DNA of 64,000 nt from Bradyrhizobium betae (GCF_004123905.1 NZ_MZXW01000054.1:186001-250000); one strand, 5' to 3'. Counted from the first letter of the stretch, positions 26,553-35,699 are shown. The notes: generated by a model from the letters alone, not told the origin. Program-made: numbers and translations.

Positions 26553-26936
26553 TCACGGCCGCCGACAGACCAGATCAATCTCGATCAGAGCATCATATGC
26601 GAGCCCGGTGACGCCGACGCAGGTGCGGGCCGGCAGGCGGTCCGGCGGGAAGAAGCTGCGGTAGGTCACGTTCATCGCGGCGTAGTCTTCCTTGAAGCGC
26701 GTCAGATAGATGCGCGTCATTACGACATGCTCGAGGCCGAGATCGAGACCGGCCAGAACCACCTTCAAATTCTCCATCACGGCTCGCGTCTGTGCGACGA
26801 TGCCGTCGGGCAATACGCCTGGCTTCTCGGGCGTATCCGGCATCTGGCCGGTGACGAAGACAAAGCCATCGGTCTCGACGGCGTGGCTGAAGGGCGCGAC
26901 CGGCTTTGGTCCGCCGCTGATCATGTGGAATTTCAC
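26553..26936 (-). CDS. Rid-family (YjgF/UK114) enamine/imine deaminase
   Basis: Rid proteins hydrolyse reactive enamines and imines made by PLP enzymes or amine catabolism. The 127-residue single domain shows KPVAPFSHAVETDGFVFVTGQMPDTP, the conserved arginine in PARTCVGVTGL, and the terminal EIDLVCRR. I chose GTG 26936 because AAGGA lies 8 bases upstream and the family starts at this point. It follows the AraC-formamidase gene on the same strand with a 14-base gap, so it likely belongs to an amide-degradation operon. Confidence 0.88.
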   Translation of the reverse strand: MKFHMISGGPKPVAPFSHAVETDGFVFVTGQMPDTPEKPGVLPDGIVAQTRAVMENLKVVLAGLDLGLEHVVMTRIYLTRFKEDYAAMNVTYRSFFPPDRLPARTCVGVTGLAYDALIEIDLVCRRP

Positions 26937-26950
26937 GAAAACTGTCCTTG

Positions 26951-29281
26951 TTAAGTCGCGTCCTGAAACAGGCGCTTGCTGAGGATGGCGTGCACACCCC
27001 AATTGCCGTCGACGACCTGGGTGACGCCGAAATCGACCGCGGCCGACATCAGCGCAATCGCCTCGTCCTCGCTGAGACCCTTCACGTTCATGAGGAAGCG
27101 CCGCATCTTGCGGAACGCATCCTTCATGGCGAGGTCGAGCGAGGACTTTGCGTAGACCTCGCTCTGGCCCTGTGCGCCGAACTCGGCGAGATAGTTCGGA
27201 TGGCTGAAACCAGTCAGCACCCAGTCGGTCTCGGTCTCGATCAGGGGATAAGAGAGATCGGCGAAGGCCTGGCCGGCGAGGTCAGCCTTCTTGTGCAGGA
27301 TGACCTCGAACGTGCCGGTCATCGAGCATTCGATGGCGGTGCCGCTGAGCTCGCCGTCGCCCTGGGTGGCGTGGGAATCGCCGACCGACAGCAGCGCGCC
27401 GGGCACGGAGACCGGAAGATAGACGGTGGCCCCCTTCCCCAGCCGCCAATTGTCGAGATTGCCGCCGAAATAGGACGGCGGCACGGAATCGACGAAATCG
27501 ACCTCGCGTGGCGCCACCGCGATCACACCGAAATGCGGACGCAAGGGAATGCGGATGCCGTCGAGCACGGCGTGCCGGCGCTTGACGGTGGCAGGCGCAA
27601 CGGGGACGCCGGGATAGTCGTAGGTCGCGTGCACAACGCCGAACGGATCGGTCTGCGGCTCCCAGCGATAGGAATAGAGTGCGCGGGCGTGGGGCTCCTC
27701 GGGATCGTCAAAAATCTCGTAGATGGTGACGATTTCGCGCGGCTTGGGACCGCCGAGAAACTCGTTGTAATGATAGCCCCACCACGCTGCGACCGAGGAG
27801 CCGAACACGCGTCCCGCATGGTTCGGACTGCGGCTTGCGCGCGGCACGATGTCGAGGATGCGCACTTCCAGCACGTCGCCCGGCTGGGCGTCCTTCACCG
27901 CCACCGGCCCCGTGCAGATGTGCACGCCAAACCCCTCGCCCGCGCCGCGGCCGAATACGCTGGCGTCCATTGGCCCGGCGCCGCGGCGATCGACGTTCTT
28001 CTTCTCTCGCGTCCAGCCGAACACGCTTTCGGCGCCGGCATCGCCGGCGATCATCATGTCGGGGGCGTCGGAGGCGTGCTGGGTCAGCGTCTCGATGGTG
28101 ATGGTGTCGCCGGAGGTGATCTCGATCTGCGGTGACAATGAGCGGCTGAAATAGCCCCAATGAATGCGGCTGGCCTCGACCGGGAGGTGATGATGCCTGC
28201 GCCCGGCGGCTCTCGGTTCTTCGGCGTCGCTGCGGGAAACGTTGCTGCGGGCCTCCACGCTCTGATGCGTGCGCAGCTGCGCCAGCGCTTCCTGCGGCCA
28301 GCCGCGTTGGCCGGCGACGCCGTGCTGCAACGTCGCGCGCTCTGCCTCCTGCTGACGAAACTCGCGCGGCGGCAGGCCGAAGCGATGGCGGAAGGCGCGG
28401 CTGAAATGCGCGGAATCGCCAAAGCCATAGGCATAGGCGATTTCCGAGATCGAGCGATGCGCTTCAACCGGATTGGACAGATCGGCCCAGGCGCGCTGGA
28501 GCCTGCGCTCGCGGACGTAATGGGTAAAATTGTCGCCGACCGTCTCGAACAGTTTTTGCAAGTAACGCTCGGAAATCCCCTCGGCCTGCGCGACGCGCGC
28601 CGGCACCAGATCGGGATCATCGAGACGGCGTTCGATGGTCTGGCAGATCCGGTGCAGGAGTGCGGCCTGCGTCGCGCTCGATCCTGCATCGGATGTCGAA
28701 GCCGCCAGCTGATGCGCAAGCGTCAGGAGCAGATCGACGAGCGATTGCGCGACCGCATTCCATTCGGCATCGCTCAAATTGTCGAGCGTGCGCGCTGTCG
28801 CGTCCAGCAGCCGCGCGAACACATCGGCAAAGCCGTTCGGCGGGACAACGCGGGGCTCGCCGAGCCGCGGCTTGCCCGAGAGGCGGCCGTGCAGCGCGCT
28901 CGTGGTCACCGACAGCACGATCGCACGCATGTCGCGCTGGAACACGATGCTCCAGTCGCCGCTCCGCGGCAGCAGAACTAGATGGCCGACGGGAACAATG
29001 CGATGACCGCCTGCGCTTTTCAGCACCATGCCGTCCTCGAGCGGCATCAGCGCGATCGGTAGGTCTTCGTTGGCTTGCGGGAGGGGGCCGACGCTCTGCG
29101 CCCCCGCGGCCATCCGCGTCAGCGCAACACCCACGGCGTGACGATGCGACGCGGTCGCGTGGCCGTCATAGAAGGAATGGGCGGTTGCCGGTTGCAGGCC
29201 GACCGCGGCCAGCACGTCCCGCCAGGCTTCCGGGCGATCGTCTTGCGCGTAGGACTCGCTCGTGAAGGGACGGAAGCTCAT
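26951..29281 (-). CDS. Fusion of AraC-family regulator and acetamidase/formamidase
   Basis: The 776-residue protein joins two normally separate functions. Residues 1-160 resemble the AraC_binding_2 sensor domain of FeaR-type activators. Residues about 208-309 are an AraC-type double helix-turn-helix (ARVAQAEGISERYLQKLFE, then ISEIAYAYGFGDSAHFSRAFRHRFG). After a His/Arg-rich linker, residues about 366-772 are a complete FmdA/AmdA amidohydrolase (HWGYFSR, GAGEGFGVHICTGPV, HAGRVFGSSVAAWWGYHY, PPSYFGGNLDNWRLGKGA). The start at 29281 begins the sensor domain. The amidase half is closely related to the next gene upstream. Confidence 0.9.
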   Translation of the reverse strand: MSFRPFTSESYAQDDRPEAWRDVLAAVGLQPATAHSFYDGHATASHRHAVGVALTRMAAGAQSVGPLPQANEDLPIALMPLEDGMVLKSAGGHRIVPVGHLVLLPRSGDWSIVFQRDMRAIVLSVTTSALHGRLSGKPRLGEPRVVPPNGFADVFARLLDATARTLDNLSDAEWNAVAQSLVDLLLTLAHQLAASTSDAGSSATQAALLHRICQTIERRLDDPDLVPARVAQAEGISERYLQKLFETVGDNFTHYVRERRLQRAWADLSNPVEAHRSISEIAYAYGFGDSAHFSRAFRHRFGLPPREFRQQEAERATLQHGVAGQRGWPQEALAQLRTHQSVEARSNVSRSDAEEPRAAGRRHHHLPVEASRIHWGYFSRSLSPQIEITSGDTITIETLTQHASDAPDMMIAGDAGAESVFGWTREKKNVDRRGAGPMDASVFGRGAGEGFGVHICTGPVAVKDAQPGDVLEVRILDIVPRASRSPNHAGRVFGSSVAAWWGYHYNEFLGGPKPREIVTIYEIFDDPEEPHARALYSYRWEPQTDPFGVVHATYDYPGVPVAPATVKRRHAVLDGIRIPLRPHFGVIAVAPREVDFVDSVPPSYFGGNLDNWRLGKGATVYLPVSVPGALLSVGDSHATQGDGELSGTAIECSMTGTFEVILHKKADLAGQAFADLSYPLIETETDWVLTGFSHPNYLAEFGAQGQSEVYAKSSLDLAMKDAFRKMRRFLMNVKGLSEDEAIALMSAAVDFGVTQVVDGNWGVHAILSKRLFQDAT

Positions 29282-29415
29282 CGGATCGACCCAGATTGCG
29301 GTCGATCGAAGCAACCTCTGTGCCAGACGAACGCGCTCATCCGTCGCAGCGACGGGCCGCAGATGACCTTCCCTGTTCACGCCCTCACCCCGAAAACGGA
29401 ATATGCCTCAATGCA

Positions 29416-30657
29416 TTAGTCGCAGCGAAAGATGTTCTTGCGGATCGTGCCGTGGACGCCCCAATTGGCGTCGACCACCTGGGTGACGCCGAAATCGGCG
29501 CCGACCGACAGCAGCGAGATCGCTTCGTCCTCACTCAGGCCATGCACGGTCATCAGGAACCGGCGCAGCTTGCGGAACGCATCGCGCATCGCACGGTCGA
29601 GGCTCGAATGATTGGCAATCTCGGTTTGCGCCTCGGCCCCGAGTGCGGCGAGATAGTTCGGATAGGTGAAGCCGTAGAACGACCAGGCGTGATCGGTCTC
29701 CAGCATGGGATGGTCGAGGCCTTCGAGATGGGTGCCGGCGAGATCGGCCTTCTTGTGCAGGATGAATTCGAAATCGCCGGTGAGCGACGTCTCGATCGCG
29801 GTGCCGCCGAGCTCGCTGTCGCCTTGGGCGGCATGGGGATCGCCGACCGAGAAATAGGCGCCGGGGACTGCGACCGGATAGAACATCCGCGCGCCCTTGC
29901 CGATGCGCCAGTCGTCGATGTTGCCGCCGGTGTAGCTCGGCGGGATCGAGCTGACGAAATCGGCTTCCGACGGCGCGAGGCCCATGGTGCCGAAATGCAA
30001 CCGCGCCGGCACCTTCACGCTGGAGAGAATGTTCTCGCGCTTCTTGACCGTGGCGTGATCGACGCGGACGCCGGGATAGTCGATGGTCGGATGCACGATT
30101 CCGTCGGGGTCGGTCTGCGGCGTCCAGACGTAGTTGTAGACCGCCTTCGCATAAGGCTCGCCCGAGGTGTCGAGCTCGAAGATGGTGACGACCTCGCGCG
30201 GCTTCGGGTCCTCGATCAGATCGTGATAGTGAAAGCCCCAGTTCGCCGCGACGTTGGAGCCGAAGCAGCGTCCGGCGTGGCAGGCGCTGCAACTCGGCCG
30301 CGGCCGGATATCGAGAATGCGCACCTCCAGAATATCGCCGGGCTCGGCGCCTTCGATCGCGACGGGACCGGTGAGGAGATGCACACCGATCCCCTCGCCT
30401 GCGCCGCGGATGAACGGGCCTTCGGTCGGACCCGAGCCGCGGCGCGCGACCGCCTTGTGCTCGCGGGTCCACTGGAACACGCTTTCGGCGCCAGGATCGC
30501 CTGATATCATGCGCTCGTAATCGTCGTTGGCGTGATGGGTCAGCGTCTCGATGGTGGCGCGATCGCCGGAGCGCAGCGTCAGGGCCGGCGCGACGATTTT
30601 GGAGAAATAGCCCCAATGAACGGTCTTCGGCGAAACCGGCAGCGTGACATGCTTCAT
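29416..30657 (-). CDS. Acetamidase/formamidase (FmdA/AmdA family)
   Basis: Zinc-dependent amidohydrolase releasing ammonia from formamide or short amides. The 413-residue protein starts MKHVTLPVSPKTVHWGYFSK and has the same motifs as the amidase half of the neighbouring fusion: GAGEGIGVHLLTGPVAIEGAEPGD, CHAGRCFGSNVAANWGFHYHD, VSSIPPSYTGGNIDDWRIGKGA and DFGVTQVVDANWGVHG. The pair are tandem paralogues. It lies between the fusion gene and an amino-acid-type ABC transporter, all on one strand. The true substrate is unknown. Confidence 0.93.
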   Translation of the reverse strand: MKHVTLPVSPKTVHWGYFSKIVAPALTLRSGDRATIETLTHHANDDYERMISGDPGAESVFQWTREHKAVARRGSGPTEGPFIRGAGEGIGVHLLTGPVAIEGAEPGDILEVRILDIRPRPSCSACHAGRCFGSNVAANWGFHYHDLIEDPKPREVVTIFELDTSGEPYAKAVYNYVWTPQTDPDGIVHPTIDYPGVRVDHATVKKRENILSSVKVPARLHFGTMGLAPSEADFVSSIPPSYTGGNIDDWRIGKGARMFYPVAVPGAYFSVGDPHAAQGDSELGGTAIETSLTGDFEFILHKKADLAGTHLEGLDHPMLETDHAWSFYGFTYPNYLAALGAEAQTEIANHSSLDRAMRDAFRKLRRFLMTVHGLSEDEAISLLSVGADFGVTQVVDANWGVHGTIRKNIFRCD

Positions 30658-30700
30658 GAGATGGCCTCTTCGGGAGTCTTGAACCTTGCGGATGCGGCGC

Positions 30701-32323
30701 TCATCGCACCGCCTCCGGCGTCTTGTCGGCTTCCATCACACTGAGGAAACGCGCGGTCAGCGGATTGCGGGGATTGGAGAGCACCTCGTGCGCGGGCCCC
30801 TCCTCGATGATCGCGCCGCCGCTCAGGAACGCGACGCGGTCGGCGACCTCGTCGGCGAAGCGGATCTGGTGGGTCGAGATGATCATGGTGAGGCCGTCGT
30901 CGATGGCGAGGCGGCGGATCACCTCCAGCACCTCGTTGACCAATTCAGGGTCGAGCGCGGATGTCGGCTCGTCCAGCAGCAGCACGCTCGGATTGGGCGC
31001 GAGTGCGCGGGCAATGGCGACCCGCTGCTGCTGACCGCCGGAGAGATGACGCGGCAGCGCGTCGGCGCGATGCGAGAGCCCGACGCGGTCGAGCAGCTCG
31101 GTGGCGCGGCGATCGGCATCGATGCGGGTCATGCCGTGGACCCAGCGCAAGGGGCCGGCGATGTTCTCCTTCGCCGACAGATGGGCGAACAGATTGAACT
31201 GCTGGAACACCATGCCGACGCCGACGGTCGCCCGCTCGTTGGCGATCGCCCGTGGTGACAGCAGCTTGCCGTTGTCATCAAAACCGAGGCGGCGGCCGCC
31301 GACGCGCACCGTGCCTCCGTCCCAGCTTTCGAGATGGTTGATGCAGCGGAGCAGCGTGCTCTTGCCGGAGCCGCTGGGCCCGAGCAGCGCGACGACTTCG
31401 CCGACGCGGACGGTGAGATCGAGGCCGCCAAGCACCTTCTGCGCGCCGTAGCTCTTGGTGAGATCCCTGGTCTCGACCGCGATGTTGTTGCGCGCGATCG
31501 TGGCAGTGCGCCGGGCGCGCGCCTCACGGGTCAGCGCGAGCGGCGGGGTGTCGGCAGGCTCCGTCTGCACAGGCTCGGGATCGGCGACGGTCGTATCTGC
31601 GAGTTCGAGCCTGGTGCTGAGGTCGACCCGGCGCCACGGCAAATAATCGGCGAGCTTGCGCTGGCGACCCTTCGCACGGTCGAGATCGAGCAGCCATTCG
31701 ACGAACAGCTGGATGACGCTGATGGCGAAGGTCAGCACGAGATACAGCAGGCCCGAGGCGAAGAAGATCGAGAAGAAATCGAAGGTCGAGGACGCCAGCT
31801 GGGTCGAGCGCAGCGTCAACTCCTGGACCGCGACGACGGACGCCAGCGAGGAGTTCTTCAGCGCGCTGACGGCCTCGTTGCCAAACGCAGGAATCATGGT
31901 GCGGATCGCCTGCGGCGCGATCACCCGCCACATCAGGATGCGCGGCGTCATCCCGAGCGCCTGGCCGGCCGTCACCTGCCCGCGATCGACGCCGAGCACG
32001 CCGGCGCGGAGCATCTCCGCGATGAACGGCGCCTCGTTGCAGGCCAGCGCGAGGCCGGCGGCCAGCACCGCCGGCAACTTGATGCCGATATGCGGCAGCG
32101 CGTCGTAGGCGAACACCATCTGCAGGATCAGCGGCGTGCCGCGGAAGATCACGGTGTAGGCCCTGGCGATCGCCGCCAGCAGCCAGAAGCGCGAGAGCTG
32201 CATGCCGGCGAGGATCAATCCGAGGATCAATCCGCCGCCGAGTCCGAGGGCAGTCACCTCAAGGGTGAGCTCGATGCCCTCGAGCAGATACGGCATGCTC
32301 AGGTAGTGGAGGAACAGCGACAT
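30701..32323 (-). CDS. Polar amino-acid ABC transporter, permease fused to ATPase
   Basis: The 540-residue protein combines a HisM/GlnP-type permease (residues 1-215, several membrane helices, EAA loop around GQALGMTPRILMWRVIAPQAI) with a complete ATPase (about 280-530) showing Walker A GPSGSGKST (315-323), the signature HLSGGQQQR and Walker B LLLDEPTSALD. A charged 60-residue linker joins them. These functions are usually separate genes. The ATG overlaps the binding-protein stop by one base (TAATG). Confidence 0.93.
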   Translation of the reverse strand: MSLFLHYLSMPYLLEGIELTLEVTALGLGGGLILGLILAGMQLSRFWLLAAIARAYTVIFRGTPLILQMVFAYDALPHIGIKLPAVLAAGLALACNEAPFIAEMLRAGVLGVDRGQVTAGQALGMTPRILMWRVIAPQAIRTMIPAFGNEAVSALKNSSLASVVAVQELTLRSTQLASSTFDFFSIFFASGLLYLVLTFAISVIQLFVEWLLDLDRAKGRQRKLADYLPWRRVDLSTRLELADTTVADPEPVQTEPADTPPLALTREARARRTATIARNNIAVETRDLTKSYGAQKVLGGLDLTVRVGEVVALLGPSGSGKSTLLRCINHLESWDGGTVRVGGRRLGFDDNGKLLSPRAIANERATVGVGMVFQQFNLFAHLSAKENIAGPLRWVHGMTRIDADRRATELLDRVGLSHRADALPRHLSGGQQQRVAIARALAPNPSVLLLDEPTSALDPELVNEVLEVIRRLAIDDGLTMIISTHQIRFADEVADRVAFLSGGAIIEEGPAHEVLSNPRNPLTARFLSVMEADKTPEAVR

Positions 32324-33249
32324 TAGTCGGCCGTCAGAATGTCCGGCTCCTTGAAGTTGCCCACATCGAGCCCATGCTTCTTCAGCAGCTCCATGTGCGT
32401 GCCGGCCTTCTGCACCTCGATCAGCGCGGCCATCACGGCGTCACGGAATTTCGGTTTGTCCTTGGGCACGGCGATGCCGACCGAGTACGGGATCGTCACC
32501 GCGATCGCCTTCTCAAGCTTGTCCGGATAGGCTTTGACGGCGCTGTCGACGGTGTTGACGTCGTTGACATAGGTGTCGGCGCGGCCGGCGAGGATCGCCT
32601 GGATGCAGTTCGCGTTGTTGTCATAGAGCTGCACGGTCGGCTCGGGCTTGCCGGCCTTCTTGCACTCGGGCATCAGGGCCTGGATCAGGGGCACTTCGAC
32701 ATAGCCGGTGTTTTCGGCGGCAGCAGCACCACACATCGACATGTTGATGCCGTTGATGCCCTTCGGATTGCCCTTGGCAACCAGCACGCCGTCGAACACT
32801 TTCGAATAGGTGATGAAGTCGGCGGCCTTGGCGCGCTCTTTGGTGGCGTAGATGTCGGAGATCACGATGTCGGCCTGGCCTGCGGCGAGCGTGGTCAGGA
32901 GCGCTGCGAACGTCACCGGCTTGTAGGTCAGCTTGAAGCCGAGGCATTCGCCGATGGCTTCGCCGAGGTCGATGTCGAAGCCGATATATTTGCTGGGATC
33001 CTTCGGGTCGATCGTCTCATAGCCCGGCGTGTGCGGGTTAATGGCGTTGACGAGCGTCTTGCCCTTCCAGTCCGGATATTTGTCCTGGAGCGCGGCGCAA
33101 GCGGCGGGCGCTGCGGCCTGCGCGCTCAGCGGTGCGGCGGCGACGAGGCCGACAGCGATGGCCGCGCCGAGCGCGACCTTGTGCCATGGCAACGCGCGCG
33201 ACATCCCCCGCGACATCCGACGCGTCTTGGGCAATACCCGTGTCTCCAT
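32323..33249 (-). CDS. Periplasmic amino-acid-type solute-binding protein
   Basis: Captures the ligand for the fused permease-ATPase. The 308-residue family 3 binding protein has a long signal region (about 45 residues, ending SAQAAAPAA), then GKTLVNAINPHTPGYETIDPKD, YIGFDIDLGEAIGECLGFKLTYKPVTF and DIVISDIYATKERAKAADFITYSKVFDGVLV. The start at 33249 has AAGGAG 7 bases upstream; the frame is open further but unsupported. Its place beside two amidases suggests an amide or amine ligand, which is inference. Confidence 0.93.
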   Translation of the reverse strand: METRVLPKTRRMSRGMSRALPWHKVALGAAIAVGLVAAAPLSAQAAAPAACAALQDKYPDWKGKTLVNAINPHTPGYETIDPKDPSKYIGFDIDLGEAIGECLGFKLTYKPVTFAALLTTLAAGQADIVISDIYATKERAKAADFITYSKVFDGVLVAKGNPKGINGINMSMCGAAAAENTGYVEVPLIQALMPECKKAGKPEPTVQLYDNNANCIQAILAGRADTYVNDVNTVDSAVKAYPDKLEKAIAVTIPYSVGIAVPKDKPKFRDAVMAALIEVQKAGTHMELLKKHGLDVGNFKEPDILTAD

Positions 33250-33669
33250 CGTCCCGCTCCTTCGAATTGTCATGGCACCGGCCATGTTCCAGATCTCGGG
33301 AGGAAGCCTAGGTGGAGGGCGAGCTGAAAAGCTTGTCCGCGGGCGTACAATAAATTGGACGGAGGGGGCCTGCGATTTGGGCAGCGGGCTGCACAAAAAC
33401 TGGTCGCGCTCACGGCGCGCAATTCCGAATTCGGGGGAACCAAATCGTTTGGAATGACGCAGCGATCCGCGCGATCGCGAATCATATGATCAAGTTATTT
33501 GACAGAGATATGACGCATGCTGATGGAGATACGACGCTGATCCGACACATCTGCCGTCGGAATCCACAGCACTTCACAGCCTTTCCGCAGCATATTCACA
33601 GGCCCACCATGCCGGATTCGCGAGCCCGCGCGGGCCACTTGCTGCGCACAAATCCACAGGCCCGCTATG
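33250..33669. other. Intergenic region, upstream of the binding-protein operon
   Basis: These 420 bases carry the promoter region of the transporter operon. The part 33480-33600 is AT-rich. Two short similar phrases (ATTCACAGGCCC near 33596 and ATCCACAGGCCC near 33655) recur. No gene or recognised RNA was found. Confidence 0.4.
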
Positions 33670-33933
33670 TCAGCCGCCGGCCTGATCGAACACCGTGCGG
33701 CAAGCCTCGCTCAAGCTTGACCTGTTACGGCGCAGGCACGCCGTGATGGCGCGGACATTGGGAATCTCGCCGGCGCAGAGCCGGTAGACGTCGGGGGTGC
33801 AAGCCCGGCGTTGCTCCGGGGTGCCCTGTTGCGCACTCGCGGCGGTGGCGAACATCGTCAGGAACAGCCCGACCGTCGAGGCGCGGCGCGCCCGGCTTCT
33901 CACACCCGCAAACCGCAAGAACCTCGCCTTCAT
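33670..33933 (-). CDS. Small secreted cysteine-containing protein
   Basis: The 87-residue protein has a signal peptide (about 1-34, ending ATAASAQ) and a short mature domain with four cysteines: CTPDVYRLCAGEIPNV then CLRRNRSSLSEAC. The C-x7-C and C-x12-C pattern resembles small alphaproteobacterial cysteine-rich repeat proteins of unknown function. ATG 33933 has AGGAG 7 bases upstream, which supports this start over the longer frame. Confidence 0.8.
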   Translation of the reverse strand: MKARFLRFAGVRSRARRASTVGLFLTMFATAASAQQGTPEQRRACTPDVYRLCAGEIPNVRAITACLRRNRSSLSEACRTVFDQAGG

Positions 33934-34192
33934 GACCAGTCTCCTGTCTGCCCTGCCCGCCCGACCTGCGTTGGTCGGTGTGTGCAAAGAGGTAGGAGGA
34001 ATAAATCCCGGGAGATGTGATCTCTTTCACACTTAGATCGCCCGGTCGGAACCTAGAGTTCCCGCGGGGATTTTTACAAATCGCTAACCAAACCGGTCCC
34101 GACCGGGCGATCGTTAAAATGCGATCGATCGGCTCAATCAGGTAACAAACCGGCTTTGCGACATTGCGCCATCCGCGTTCTGCGAGGGTGTG

Positions 34193-34387
34193 ATGAGCGA
34201 AGCCGAATTCAACTTGCTGCTGGATATTGTCCGGGACGCCATGATCAACGAAGATTTCGCGCCCGTGCCGGAGGAGGAATTCGTGCCCCGCTCGTGGTCG
34301 TACGCCGCAACGCCGAAAGCCGCCAATGACAATGAGGGCGCCTGGCCCCTCCTGCCGTTCCCGGACGGCTGGTACGCGGCCTGCTGA
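34193..34387 (+). CDS. Small acidic hypothetical protein
   Basis: 64 residues, with an acidic N-terminal helix (SEAEFNLLLDIVRDAMINEDF) and a Pro/Trp-rich C-terminal half (WPLLPFPDGWYAAC). GAGG lies about 5 bases upstream of the ATG. The PKAANDNEGAWPLLPFPDGWY pattern looks like short conserved proteins of Bradyrhizobium, but no function is known. Confidence 0.6.
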   Translation: MSEAEFNLLLDIVRDAMINEDFAPVPEEEFVPRSWSYAATPKAANDNEGAWPLLPFPDGWYAAC

Positions 34388-34468
34388 GACTACTTTCGAC
34401 GCCAACCGATGCGTCCGCTCCCGCGGGCGTTTTGCTGTCGGTCCTGCGCCGGACCGGCGCGGCCGCGA

Positions 34469-34648
34469 TCAGCTCTTGCCGCGCTCCTCGCCGTCCTGCG
34501 GCACCCGATCGGATGTGGCCGGCGGAAAGATGCTGTCATAGATCGCGCGCGCCTCGGCGATGAGGCGAGCCCGCTCCAGCTCGGATTTCGGGATCAATCG
34601 GACGATTTCGCCCACGTGCTCTCCAGCGCTCGTTGATGGGACATGCAT
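34469..34648 (-). CDS. Small hypothetical protein
   Basis: 59 residues with a predicted amphipathic helix (IPKSELERARLIAEARAIYDSIFPP) in the middle and a charged tail. The helix phrase looks like a conserved small protein of Bradyrhizobium. The ribosome site is weak and the frame extends upstream, so the start is uncertain. It lies between two short genes and tRNA-Cys. Confidence 0.5.
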   Translation of the reverse strand: MHVPSTSAGEHVGEIVRLIPKSELERARLIAEARAIYDSIFPPATSDRVPQDGEERGKS

Positions 34649-34808
34649 CGCTTCGCAGATGCGAAGTCTATGCCATCGGGCCTGAATCGCTGGTTTCCGC
34701 CAAGCCCCGGGCAAACCCGGTGTGCGCGGCCAGCAGGCGTCGCCCGCGCGCATGCCATGGAACCCGCATCGGCAATCAAATATGTGCTGAGATATCAGGA
34801 GCTTGTGA

Positions 34809-34882
34809 TGGAGGCCACGTCGGGACTCGAACCCGAGTAAACGGTTTTGCAGACCGGCGCGTAACCACTCCGCCACGTGGCC
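34809..34882 (-). tRNA. tRNA-Cys (GCA)
   Basis: The minus strand gives a 74-base cloverleaf with encoded CCA. Acceptor stem GGCCACG pairs with CGTGGCC, the anticodon loop CTGCAAA carries GCA for cysteine, and the T-loop GGTTCGAGTCC is canonical. No integration duplicate is visible downstream. Confidence 0.96.
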
Positions 34883-34939
34883 CCAACGAGGGCGGAGCAA
34901 TATAGGGGATCAAGGGTTTAGGCAACCCCGAGCGGATGG

Positions 34940-35692
34940 TTACGCCTTCGCGCCGCCGAGATATCGGCTGAGAATTTCGTCGATCGAGCCGGCAGCCGTG
35001 ATCCGCCCCTCCTCCAGCAGGATCGCGCGGTTGCAGGTGCTCTTGATGAGATCGACGTCGTGCGAGGCCAGCACCAGGATGCCGGCGCGGGCGACGATCT
35101 CGTCCAGCCGCTGCCGCGCCTTCTTACGGAATTGCTGATCGCCGACGCCGATCCATTCATCGAGCAGCACGATCTCGCCCTCGACGGCCGTGGCGACCGC
35201 AAAGATCAAACGCAGCATCATGCCGCTGGAATAGGTGCGCAGCGGCAGGTCGAGCCGGTCGCCGAGCTCGGTGAACTCGGCGATCTCCGCGCGCCGCGCA
35301 TCAATCTCGGCGCGCCGCGCGCCGATCACGAGCCCGCGCCGGATGATGTTCTCGTAGCCGGTCGCCTCCTCGTCGAAGCCGGCCGAGAGATCGAACAGCG
35401 ACAGGCAGCGGCCGTTAACGTCCACGCTGCCCGCGGTCGGGTGATAGATGCCCGCGAGGACCCGCAGCAGCGTGGTCTTTCCGGCGCCGTTGGCGCCGAC
35501 GATGGCGAGGCGATCGCCGGCGCGGATGTCGAGGCTGACGTCGTTCAGCGCCGTGACGATGTGCGGCACTGCCGCTGTTCTTCGCAGCGTCACCGCGCTG
35601 ACGAACCGGCTGCGCAGCGAGCGGTCGCGAAACGACAACACGGGAAAGCTCACCGCGACGTTGCGGAGCACGATGTGGGCCGCAAGGCTCAT
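34940..35692 (-). CDS. Polysaccharide ABC exporter ATPase (Wzt/KpsT-like)
   Basis: Energises export of a lipid-linked or capsular polysaccharide across the inner membrane. The 250-residue protein has Walker A GANGAGKTT, the signature YSSGMMLRL and Walker B IVLLDEWIGVGD, the last being typical of the O-antigen/teichoate exporter family (DE followed by VGD). It lacks the C-terminal glycan-binding domain of long Wzt proteins, so it is of the KpsT type. ATG 35692 follows GAGG with 5 bases; a GTG two codons upstream is also in frame. It starts 7 bases after the permease stop. Confidence 0.93.
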   Translation of the reverse strand: MSLAAHIVLRNVAVSFPVLSFRDRSLRSRFVSAVTLRRTAAVPHIVTALNDVSLDIRAGDRLAIVGANGAGKTTLLRVLAGIYHPTAGSVDVNGRCLSLFDLSAGFDEEATGYENIIRRGLVIGARRAEIDARRAEIAEFTELGDRLDLPLRTYSSGMMLRLIFAVATAVEGEIVLLDEWIGVGDQQFRKKARQRLDEIVARAGILVLASHDVDLIKSTCNRAILLEEGRITAAGSIDEILSRYLGGAKA

Positions 35693-35699
35693 GCGCACC

